Part shown: positions 56,101 to 62,689 of the stretch, piece by piece
Layout of the letters: each line of letters begins with the position of its first letter
How positions within the stretch are numbered: position 1 is the first letter of the stretch
Made by a program: the position numbers and the translations under genes
Assembly (NCBI RefSeq): GCF_032854445.1
Contig: NC_088307.1
Coordinates: forward strand, 6,942,001 to 7,006,000
Source of the DNA: Liolophura sinensis
Taxonomy: Eukaryota > Mollusca > Polyplacophora > Chitonida > Chitonidae
Length of the DNA stretch: 64,000 bases
Direction: 5' to 3'
Notes under the pieces: model-generated
What the model was told of the DNA's origin: nothing
Seen by the model: the letters and a program-made list of their open reading frames with translations, nothing else
Databases searched by the model: none

Positions 56101-58739
56101 CACAGCTAAACCACATGTCAGAGCTAAACCTACATGTCAGAGCTAAACCTACATGTCACAGCTAAACCCACATGTCACAGCTAAACCTACATGTCACAGC
56201 TAAACCTACATGTCACAGCTAAACCCACATGTCACAGCTAAACCTACATGTCACAGCTAAACCTACACATCACAGCTAAACCTACATGTCACAGCTAAAC
56301 CCACATGTCACAGCTAAACCTACATGTCACAGCTAAACCTACATGTCACAGTCACAGCTAGACCTACATGTCACAGCTAAACCTACATGTCACAGCTAAA
56401 CCTACATGTCACAGCTAAACCTAAATGTCACAGATAAACCTACATGTCACAGCTAAACCGAGGTATCACAGCTAAACCTACATGTCACAGCTAAACCTAC
56501 ATGTCACAGCTAAATCTACATGTCACAGCTAAACCTACATGTCACAGTTAAACCTACATGTCACAGCTAAACCTACACATCACAGCTAAACCTACATGTC
56601 ACAGCTAAACCCACATGTCACAGCTAAACCTACATGTCACAGCTAAACCCACATGTCACAGCTAAACCTACACGTCACAGCTAAACCTACACATCACAGC
56701 TAAACCTACATGTCACAGTTAAACCTACATGTCACAGCTAAACCTACACATCACAGCTAAACCTACATGTCACAGCTAAACCCACATGTCACAGCTAAAC
56801 CTACATGTCACAGCTAAACCCACATGTCACAGCTAAACCTACATGTCACAGCTAAACCTACATGTCACAGCTAAACCCACATGTCACAGCTAAACCTACA
56901 TGTCACAGCTAAACCTACACGTCACAGCTAAACCTACATGTCACAGCTAAACCCACATGTCACAGCTAAACCTACATGTCACAGCTAAACCTACAAACCA
57001 TGTTAAAAACAATTGATTACCCTAATTCTTCAAACCTTTCAACTCGCTCTGCAGCCAATATTTTGAAACGTTCTGAGAGAACTATATGGTATAGAGAAAT
57101 AATCTGCTCAGATTTATGAAATTTGCATCTTCAGTGACATATCCAAATTATTTCTGGCATCATTTTTGTGATCATTGTATGTATAAATTCCACTGAAAAA
57201 AAACTGCTTTAGTGGATTGAAGATTTGCAGTTGTGCTAAATGGCTATTCTGTCGTGACTTGACACACTGTGTGGTTGTCTCCCTTTACTATCACAGATTC
57301 GCTTGCGGTGGGCCCAGATAGTTGCCAAGAATGACTTTTCCTGTGAATTTGATAAAATCACCTCTTTCCTGGAATGCCAAGGTATGTGTTAAAAGCAGAC
57401 GTGTACACAATTACTGTATTTCAAATTTAGCATGTTTTGTGATTGTGATTGATTCCTTCACCTTATAGGGACATTGTAGAGTTTTTTTTAAGTTTGATTA
57501 ATTTCTAATGAGGAAATCATAAGTGTTGACATCAAAGGTATTATTTTAATGTGTTTATGTGTTTCTGAAATTGCATTTTAACACACCAAATTTTGGGTGA
57601 AATTCAGTAATGAATTTAAGTGATTAAATTTTAGAGGACAGTTAGAGGTCATCTTGAATAAGTCGATCACTGGGTATATATCACCTAAAGATTTCCATTT
57701 TTCACGTGACACATTTTGCTTGTTTCTGATGGATTCATCAACCCTATATGACCAGTATAGAGTTTGTTTGTGCAGTTTGAGGTGTTGGCATCAAAATTAT
57801 CATTTTAAGGCCTTTCTGTGTTTCTTAAAATGTATTTTCACATTCTAAACTTATGATGAAATATAGCAAATTTTTTAACATTGCAACTTTTTTCAACAAT
57901 TTTTTATTATTTACATGTTCTTACCTCAACATATAATACTGGAAAAGAATAGTTCTATAAGGCAGTTCCTCCAGGCAAATTGCAGGAGAAAGTTGGCCTT
58001 TGTTAGATATACTCCAGTTAAAAGAAGAGTCAGCAGATAATACAACCTGAGTTATTCAGAAAGAAGGGTGAAAGCAGACGTAGTCGACCAAAGCCATTTT
58101 TTTCTGATATGCTTGGTAACCCAGTAAATCAGTTTTTAGTCTGGAATTCTTACAAGGTCACGGGATGTGGCATGTTGAAGTCTCGTGATGCATGATGTTG
58201 CGTTTTTCGTGCACACCACACATATTATTGAAAGGCAAAACATGTAACGTAAGTGAAAATAGTTGTGTTCTTGGGTTATAGAGAGATCTTGTGCCTGACT
58301 GAACAAAATTGCTAACAGCGCGGCACTTTAAGTTTTCTCATTGTGTGTGATTTTGCTTTTTTACTTTGAACTGCAATATCTCAGTCATGCCAAATCACAA
58401 AGACAAAAACTTCGTCTTTTTAAACTTCATGTGGAATACTTTTGTCTTTTCTTTTAAATCTTGACCTTCATCTCTAGGAAGACTTGTGTTCATGTTACAT
58501 ATTTGTGTTCCATGTTACATATTTGTGTTCATGTTACATATTTGTGTTCCTGTTACATGTTTCATATTTGTGTTCATGTTACAGGTAAACTGAAGTATAC
58601 CCTGCCTGTATACAAAGCCTTGGTGAAGGGGACAGACAAAACACGAGAACTGGCCATCCAGATTTTCAACCACACCAGGGATCAGCTGCATGTTGAAGTG
58701 CGCCAGCGTGTGCAGAAAATACTCGACCAACAAAACTAA
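38020..58739 (+). CDS. RNPEP: Aminopeptidase B-like M1 zinc metallopeptidase, complete 14 exons
   Basis: The join is 38020-38197, 38813-38928, 39562-39664, 42652-42761, 43594-43770, 44177-44389, 46895-46957, 47363-47482, 50050-50229, 51955-52031, 52279-52411, 52865-53011, 57297-57381, 58585-58739. It gives 1857 nt and 618 aa; human RNPEP is 650 aa. The family removes N-terminal Arg/Lys from peptides and is related to leukotriene A4 hydrolase. Features in order: N-terminal beta domain (residues 1-170); peptide-anchoring GGMEN at 270-274; HEIAH zinc site at 297-301 with Glu298 as general base; third ligand Glu320 in WLNE (18-residue spacing intact); YNETPYEKG with catalytic Tyr386; C-terminal helical domain (about 450-618). 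Asp378 aligns with LTA4H Asp375. The blocks [28 protein letters not shown] and [15 protein letters not shown] fit RNPEP better than LTA4H; an RNPEPL1-type paralogue is less likely but possible. No signal peptide is evident. An in-frame TAG at 37999-38001 supports the start at 38020; ATG 38029 is an alternative. Confidence 0.95.
38813..38928 (+). CDS. RNPEP: RNPEP exon 2
   Basis: The acceptor is ttccccaag and the donor is cag|gtatgt. It encodes [19 protein letters not shown] and [18 protein letters not shown], matching the 'PFSHYGQAL' part of aminopeptidase B. Phase 1 in, 0 out. Confidence 0.9.
39312..39540 (+). repeat. Same dispersed repeat, uninterrupted
   Basis: Second copy, just upstream of RNPEP exon 3; ends gaagaattacagca. 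Confidence 0.72.
39562..39664 (+). CDS. RNPEP: RNPEP exon 3
   Basis: The acceptor is gtatttctag and the donor is gcag|gtattt. It encodes [17 protein letters not shown] and [14 protein letters not shown]. Phase 0 in, 1 out. Confidence 0.9.
39747..39990 (+). repeat. Dispersed repeat, copy 2, CRE-like sites decayed
   Basis: ggggacctgtcaaatgcccg ... cttcacattagcgccaccca. The octamers are changed to tgacatca, tgacacca and tgatgtca. It lies in RNPEP intron 3. Confidence 0.75.
40022..40145 (+). mobile_element. tRNA-like SINE head
   Basis: gccatgggtgagtggttagg (box A-like) and gatttgagtccaagtcc (box B-like) at tRNA-like spacing. It is not a functional tRNA, because the stems do not pair well by eye. 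Confidence 0.4.
40168..40354. mobile_element. MITE, same family, RNPEP intron 3
   Basis: tgagctaaaatttcacccac ... ggacgaaatttatggtca, middle in the same orientation as 24439. Confidence 0.6.
42150..42247 (+). mobile_element. SINE 3' fragment in RNPEP intron 3
   Basis: gccaggtttcctcccactat ... cagatattcttgagc ... aaacaccaattaaataaa. Confidence 0.65.
42284..42496 (-). mobile_element. Second tRNA-derived SINE family
   Basis: The complement reads like a tRNA head, with gtggcctagttgttaga as box A and ggttcaaaccc as box B, followed by a different body. The segments acagatatgctcacc and gatggtcttcaac-like sequence recur at 50420-50480. Confidence 0.65.
42652..42761 (+). CDS. RNPEP: RNPEP exon 4
   Basis: The acceptor is taattgacag and the donor is cag|gtgaga. 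It encodes [20 protein letters not shown] then [16 protein letters not shown], the conserved M1 'PCxDTPAVK' motif. Phase 1 in, 0 out. Confidence 0.94.
43594..43770 (+). CDS. RNPEP: RNPEP exon 5
   Basis: The acceptor is atgtgtcag and the donor is ttg|gtaacc. It encodes [20 protein letters not shown] and [20 protein letters not shown], closely similar to vertebrate aminopeptidase B. Phase 0 both sides. Confidence 0.95.
44177..44389 (+). CDS. RNPEP: RNPEP exon 6 with GGMEN and first half of HEXXH
   Basis: The acceptor is tgttttgcag and the donor is atc|gtaagt. It contains [20 protein letters not shown] and [16 protein letters not shown] and ends HEI, so the zinc motif is split by the following 2.5-kb intron. 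Phase 0 both sides. Confidence 0.95.
44965..45690 (+). repeat. Tandem array, 27-bp unit, ~26 copies, RNPEP intron 6
   Basis: Unit gctgatcatgatggtcatta + tggaagt. The 27-base period keeps a 249-codon frame open (ADHDGHYGS repeats). The units decay after 45450. Each unit holds a tgatcatga palindrome. Confidence 0.93.
45950..46050 (+). repeat. Short tandem repeat 'gggatgagattgg(t)attaag'
   Basis: About five copies of a ~19-20-base unit in RNPEP intron 6. Confidence 0.7.
46675..46800 (+). repeat. Decayed copies related to the 27-bp array
   Basis: ggaggtgttgataatgagat, cattatggaggtgctggcta and tatggaggtgcagattatgg follow the 44965 array pattern, about 1 kb further on and 95 bases before RNPEP exon 7. 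Confidence 0.65.
46895..46957 (+). CDS. RNPEP: RNPEP exon 7, rest of zinc site
   Basis: 21 codons, [21 protein letters not shown]. It supplies the second zinc His (301) and the Glu ligand (320). The acceptor is ttccatag and the donor is gag|gtatag. Vertebrate RNPEP has HEISH; here it is HEIAH, a conservative change. Confidence 0.95.
47363..47482 (+). CDS. RNPEP: RNPEP exon 8
   Basis: The acceptor is tatttttag and the donor is gag|gtaagt. It encodes [20 protein letters not shown] then [20 protein letters not shown]. Phase 0 both sides. Confidence 0.94.
47915..48054. mobile_element. Near-perfect palindromic element (hairpin) in RNPEP intron 8
   Basis: Two ~64-bp arms: gttaacctgtgatggcc ... 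ccagtaataccaagggtgat pairs with atcgccctaggtattactgg ... ccatcataggttaac. The loop is about 12 bases. It is either a foldback MITE or a hairpin-forming transcript segment. Confidence 0.82.
48130..49430 (+). repeat. Tandem array, 64-bp unit, ~20 copies, RNPEP intron 8
   Basis: Unit gtaacagttgatatttggca + cactattctgtgaagacatg + gtaacagtagaaacatgtat + gtgt. Decayed copies extend from about 47750 to 49650. Confidence 0.92.
49761..49900 (-). mobile_element. SINE fragment in RNPEP intron 8
   Basis: TTTA tail plus body to 'ggttgctggcagaccttct'; the head is missing. Confidence 0.8.
50050..50229 (+). CDS. RNPEP: RNPEP exon 9 with catalytic Tyr
   Basis: The acceptor is tcgtttcag and the donor is aag|gtgaat. 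It encodes [20 protein letters not shown] then [20 protein letters not shown]. Tyr386 in PYEKG is the transition-state Tyr of M1 enzymes. Phase 0 both sides. Confidence 0.95.
50278..50570 (-). mobile_element. Second SINE family, degenerate copy in RNPEP intron 9
   Basis: TTTA tail, ttttcacttatatgaaagca, then acagatatgcacaccatatt and gtgatcttcaataaa, shared in order with 42284-42496. Confidence 0.5.
50975..51978 (+). repeat. Tandem array, 40-bp unit: RNPEP exon 10 acceptor plus exon head
   Basis: Unit agcattgtagctgaggatat + gttgattggtctgttgacag, about 24 intronic copies plus the real junction at 51954/51955. Every copy has the same AG and the same first coding bases as exon 10. The 372-codon antisense frame here is a by-product. 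Confidence 0.95.
51955..52031 (+). CDS. RNPEP: RNPEP exon 10; its 5' edge is the unit of the upstream array
   Basis: Encodes [25 protein letters not shown], matching human 'SILADDFLDFYLEYFPELKKK'. The acceptor is ctgttgacag and the donor is aacag|gtaaga; phase 0 in, 2 out. The first 24 coding bases and the acceptor are repeated about 24 times upstream. Only the last copy continues into coding sequence. Confidence 0.93.
52279..52411 (+). CDS. RNPEP: RNPEP exon 11
   Basis: The acceptor is tatctgacag and the donor is ggcag|gtaatg. It encodes [20 protein letters not shown], matching human 'PGFEFDRWLNTPGWPPYLPD', then the start of the C-terminal helical domain. Phase 2 in, 0 out. Confidence 0.95.
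52865..53011 (+). CDS. RNPEP: RNPEP exon 12; its 3' edge is duplicated
   Basis: The acceptor is cttttccag and the donor is gag|gtatgg. It encodes [18 protein letters not shown] and [15 protein letters not shown]. The last ~46 coding bases plus the donor recur 109 bases downstream. Confidence 0.92.
52966..53165 (+). repeat. Two-copy tandem repeat (109-bp period) spanning RNPEP exon 12 donor
   Basis: gtttgtcagtcagtatcctc ... caatgctgag|gtatggag recurs at 53075-53165 with three or four changes. The second donor-like site is at 53120/53121. Confidence 0.9.
53450..56998 (+). repeat. 19-bp satellite, ~185 copies, RNPEP intron 12
   Basis: Unit ctaaacctacatgtcacag with variants (acccacatg, acctacacat, gttacag, agtcacagctag). 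There is higher-order structure: a ~150-base variant block (gttacacctacacatgacag ... aaactgaggtatcacagc) recurs near 54600, 55340 and 55985. No frame of interest. Confidence 0.95.
57297..57381 (+). CDS. RNPEP: RNPEP exon 13
   Basis: The acceptor is actatcacag and the donor is caag|gtatgt. It encodes [28 protein letters not shown], matching human 'LRLRWGQIVLKND'. It follows a 4.3-kb intron that is mostly satellite. Confidence 0.93.
58484..58584 (+). repeat. Short tandem array abutting RNPEP exon 14 acceptor
   Basis: Five copies of ~20-22 bases, tgtgttcatgttacatattt. The last one ends in the acceptor (tgtgttcatgttacag). Confidence 0.85.
58585..58739 (+). CDS. RNPEP: RNPEP exon 14 (stop codon)
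   Basis: The acceptor is catgttacag; the stop TAA is at 58737-58739. It encodes [20 protein letters not shown] and ends [11 protein letters not shown], aligning with the human C-terminus ('KYTLPLYHAMM'). Confidence 0.93.
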
Positions 58740-59444
58740 CATTTAGGGGGCAAAATGTTTTTTCTAAATGTCTTCCAGTTCTGAGCAGGTGTTGCTGAAG
58801 ACAATGCTTCTTCGGCTATGTAAGTTAAGGGAGATAACTGATGGAGAAAAGTTTATAGTCTAAGCAAGATGGCACATGGACATGGCCGACGTGTAGTGAG
58901 CTCAAATAACATATAGAAGTGTCACTGGGACAAAATACAAGCGATTTGGAAATACAGATGGTGGATTTGAACAGATAATAACTCTAGGTAGGGGAACTAG
59001 TGGAAAAGTTGGAGTTTGAAGGTTTTATTTCTTGAATTTCGGAGACATTGCCTGGTTCGGTCAAAAGTCGTTTCATAGCTTTACTTCTTATATACGTGTG
59101 GAGGAAGCTAGTATATGGCCTATATATGGTCTGCAGATTGGATTCGAGCACCTATGGTGAATATATAAAAAAACAATGTATTATGTCAGAGGACCCTTGC
59201 CACTCTCATTACAGTCCATAAAACCCACCTCAGAATTTAAATATTTGAATGCATATAATTACATCTAAAAATGTCTGAAAAAATGCGTGGTCTTACATAA
59301 AGTTTTCAGCAGGCTATCTGGCGATGATTGCGTCATTGTTGAGTTGATTTTGTTTATGTGTATATTCCGCCTATGTTGTGATACTATGGTCCTTTAGAAC
59401 CACAGTTTATCTTTCTTATTAAGGCTGCTGTAGTTGTCTTAGCA

Positions 59445-59490
59445 AAATCTTTGTGACGTAAAATACCAATCAAATAAAATAAATAAATGC
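59445..59490 (+). mobile_element. SINE tail remnant in RNPEP 3' UTR
   Basis: tgacgtaaaataccaatcaa then ataaaataaataaa; only the last ~45 bases remain. Confidence 0.5.
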
Positions 59491-60758
59491 ATTTAACCTC
59501 ATTACATCTGTTTTTCCAGGTGTTTTTGACATTGTGTTTCACTTAATACGTGTGACTAAGAATGTTTGTAGTATATTGGTCATTATCTGAGATTTTTATA
59601 TTGCTGCAGAGAATGTTTCTATTTTCTTAGTCATGATGTAAATTTTTTTCAAAGATTTTGTCGTTATGATGTTCATCAGGCCATCCGTCTCTTCATCAGA
59701 TCATGAAATTTTTGATAGATGTATTGCTGCAAAACAGGACATTCCGCGCAAGACACCTATACTTTTATCATGATTGTAGGCGGTAATATGTTCTTTCTGG
59801 CGTTTGTCCGTCTGTCTGTCTCTCCCTCTCTATGTCAACAGCACTTTTCCATCAATATAACATGGTTCATTACAACATGTATTTCAATATAACACAGTCA
59901 CAAATATGTCCTTCAAATTTTTCACAGTTTTTATTGCACACATCATATTTTCTTTTGAAGAAAACCTTCAGATATTTTTAATTTTTGCATGCCTTCAGAA
60001 ACTTGTTTGTCATGTAATTATAGTTATTTGACCTACAGGTAACATTCATCATCACACTATGTTTGCTCCTGCGTCACAGGTTATTAGTAGCTAACAAACT
60101 TCATATAAGCGGCTGTACTGAAAATCAAGATATTGAAGCAGATTTGTCCCAAAACAATAGTCTTCTAATGGAGGAAAGGTATGTACGGAAGATTTTGCGG
60201 ACAACTTTGTCAAGGGCCAAATTTATCAACTGATTGAATTTTAACGACGATCTAGGTCTTAATCGGGATATAAGTTCAGGGTTTTCTTGTTTTTTAAAAC
60301 GTTTTTCAAAATTGCAAAATGGGACACAACTGCCGAGTTTTGTTTCTTTGTAGTGAGGGAATTTGTAGGCGTAACTCAGACAGGCGTTTGTGCTCTATGA
60401 CGGAGCTGGCCATATGTTACAGGTGCTGAGGGAAGGCCTGTGGCTCACTCCTGGTACTCCTGCTCTGTTCACAATCCACTCGTAAACTGGATCACTTTGC
60501 TATAAGTGAAAAACACCTGAGCGCTGCAAGTTTGGCTCATGGAAAACCGTTAAAGCCGATCGGCTTGTGTGTGTTTGTTTGTGTGTCACACTCACTTCTT
60601 CTTTGGTTTTCTCAGAAATTATTACTGTAAGGACGGTTTTACCATTTTTGGTAAAGAAAGGAAAGCAGGGAACAGAAATTGTTAGTGGTGTTACATGATT
60701 GTGTGTTTTTTCTGTTTTTCCTGACAAAGTACATTGAAACCATATTTTATTCCCATTA

Positions 60759-60764
60759 AATAAA
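60759..60764 (+). terminator. RNPEP: Candidate RNPEP polyadenylation signal
   Basis: AATAAA with a GT-rich downstream element within 40 bases. It is a better match than the AATAAA in the SINE tail near 59470. Confidence 0.45.
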
Positions 60765-60872
60765 ACCTGCTAGACTTGACTATGTGCAATTGTTGTTGTC
60801 ATTTATTACTTGTGTATCATTTAAATTTAAATTTTAAGATGAAACTTATTTTAAAGGATATTCTTTGTCAGA

Positions 60873-61069
60873 TGACCTAAAATTTTGCCCATTTTTGCCC
60901 GATTTTCGAGATTCTGGGAGTTTTGTTGATGCTAGAAAGGTGTTTCAGACTTGTTTGGTAGTTAAGTTGTTGTCATACTTCAAAAATGTAAGTTTCAGCA
61001 GCAGAAGTGATATTTTATGATATTCATTTACCTCCGCAAATGCAAATTTTTTGGCGGAATTTTAGGTCA
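60873..61069. mobile_element. MITE, best copy of a family dispersed in the window
   Basis: 17-bp termini tgacctaaaattttgcc and ggcggaattttaggtca. The middle has 'gttgatgctagaaaggtgtt' and 'gtaagtttcagcagcagaag', shared with the copies at 26960, 24439, 40168 and 19318. Confidence 0.8.
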
Positions 61070-61856
61070 TTTTACTGTGCTCCATTGTGCATATAGAATT
61101 CGAACCCTTTAATGGTAAGGGGTAAATAATAAACTTTTTGTTTTTTTTGTTGGTATGCCCTAATGTAAAAGTAAAAAAAAACTTCTCGCCTTTTTTCTTT
61201 TAGGGGCGTAAACATGGCTTTAAACAACAGTTTCCCTGTAGCCCCAGTTGTAAGTCCTGAAATTAAGCATAGTTAGGATGGGGTGGCGGGTTGGGGAACT
61301 GGACCCCGTTAAGTTCATCGATGATGTCATTTCCGAAAATTAACGGAAAATATGCCTTTTTTATGGCTATAGATATATTCGTGTGCTCGAATCCAACTTT
61401 AGCTGGTGTGGCTTTAAGTCAGGGAGATTTGTCCAGATTCTTGTGAATGATGGTAGTTTATATCCAGTTAAAAACTTGACTAGGCGCTGTTGTAATAGTG
61501 AAATATTTTGTTATATGTGCGGTGTTGAACATCAGTAAATTAAATTCCAAAGCATGGAAGGTTGAGATAAATTATGTTTATGATATTTTAGGACTTTATT
61601 TCCAGTTTGAAATCTCATATGTTGGGGGATGATGTCAGGAAATTTGGCTCGAACTTAGCAAAGCGCAGGGCGGTTGTTTGAACATTTCGATTTTCGCGCC
61701 AGTCATGAATTTGAATACTATCGTGTAGGCCTGTAGGTGAAACATTCTTGAACAGAGCTCGGCAGTGTTTAGTACCCATCAAATATCTACACAAACCTGT
61801 AAATAAATCATATCATATACCTATAGAATACTAGTACCCAAACATCTTATCCCCAT

Positions 61857-61942
61857 GGTTAACATAATGCTGTCCACCGTCGTATATGTGAAATATTCTT
61901 GAGTACGGCGTAAAATACCAATGAAATAAATACGTAAATAAA
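61857..61942 (+). mobile_element. SINE 3' fragment
   Basis: ggttaacataatgctgtcca, then gtgaaatattcttgagtacg and the tail. Confidence 0.65.
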
Positions 61943-62086
61943 TATCTCCATGGTTAAAATGACATCTACAAATAGTTGTCCTGAACCACTGGTGTTGCAT
62001 ATACGGTGAGCGCCATACATGGGAAAGGTCATCGGTAATTTGCCAGAGGTCGATACTGTTAGTTAATGTTGATCACCCCGGTTTGC

Positions 62087-62172
62087 TCTTCCCATAAAAT
62101 TAAGCACCATCCTATCAACGAAAAATTCATGAATGTACATGGGTTAAAACAACAATCAAATAAATAAATAAA
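62087..62172 (+). mobile_element. Degenerate SINE 3' fragment
   Basis: Weak match to the body (ctcttcccataaaattaagc) ending caatcaaataaataaataaa. Confidence 0.45.
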
Positions 62173-62228
62173 TGTGGGACCATGCACTGATTGTTAAAAG
62201 CGCTCGGCAATGGACAGATCACGTAGAA

Positions 62229-62297
62229 CAGTCGCCGTATAAGTGAAATATTCTTGAGTGCGGCGTAAAACACCAATCAATTGAATAAATAAATAAG
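62229..62297 (+). mobile_element. SINE 3' fragment
   Basis: cagtcgccgtataagtgaaa, tattcttgagtgcggcgtaa, aacaccaatcaattgaataaataa; the sequence is near consensus. Confidence 0.7.
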
Positions 62298-62349
62298 TTG
62301 GTGAAGGCATGCAGAGCGGGCTGCCGCCGTGTAAATGAATAATTCTTTA

Positions 62350-62660
62350 TGCAGATGGGGGATGTATATTGGAACACCTGCGTCTGAACATTCTTTGTGA
62401 AAAACGGGGGCATTTGGAACACCTTCGTCTGAACATTCTTTGTGAAAAACGGGGACATTTGGAACACCTTCGTCTGAACATTCTTTGTGAATAACGGGGA
62501 CATTTGGAAAACCTTCGTCTGAACATTCTTTGTGAATAACGGGGACATTTGGAACACCTTCGTCTGAACATTCTTTGTGTATAACGGGGACATTTGGAAC
62601 ACCTTCGTCCTGAACATTCTTTGTGAATAACGGGGACATTTGGATATTTTGGAACACCAA
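62350..62660 (+). repeat. Tandem array, 45-bp unit, ~6.5 copies
   Basis: Unit ggaacaccttcgtctgaaca + ttctttgtgaataacgggga + cattt. The period is a multiple of three, so antisense frames stay open. Confidence 0.92.
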
Positions 62661-62689
62661 AAAACTTTTATGAAGACGGAGGATATTTT

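Larger units (their letters stand above)
58740..60780 (+). other. RNPEP: Probable RNPEP 3' UTR
   Basis: About 2 kb without coding signal after the stop. It contains a short SINE tail (59445-59490) and some T-rich stretches. It ends near an AATAAA at 60759-60764, followed by a TG-rich stretch (tatgtgcaattgttgttg). The extent is inferred from that signal only. Confidence 0.45.

Noticed and set aside
53450-56998. CRISPR array
   Set aside because: The repeats are contiguous 19-bp units with no unique spacers, in an animal intron.
38020-58739. Leukotriene A4 hydrolase
   Set aside because: Same M1 subfamily, but the blocks [43 protein letters not shown] and [13 protein letters not shown] match aminopeptidase B much more closely from what I know of both families.
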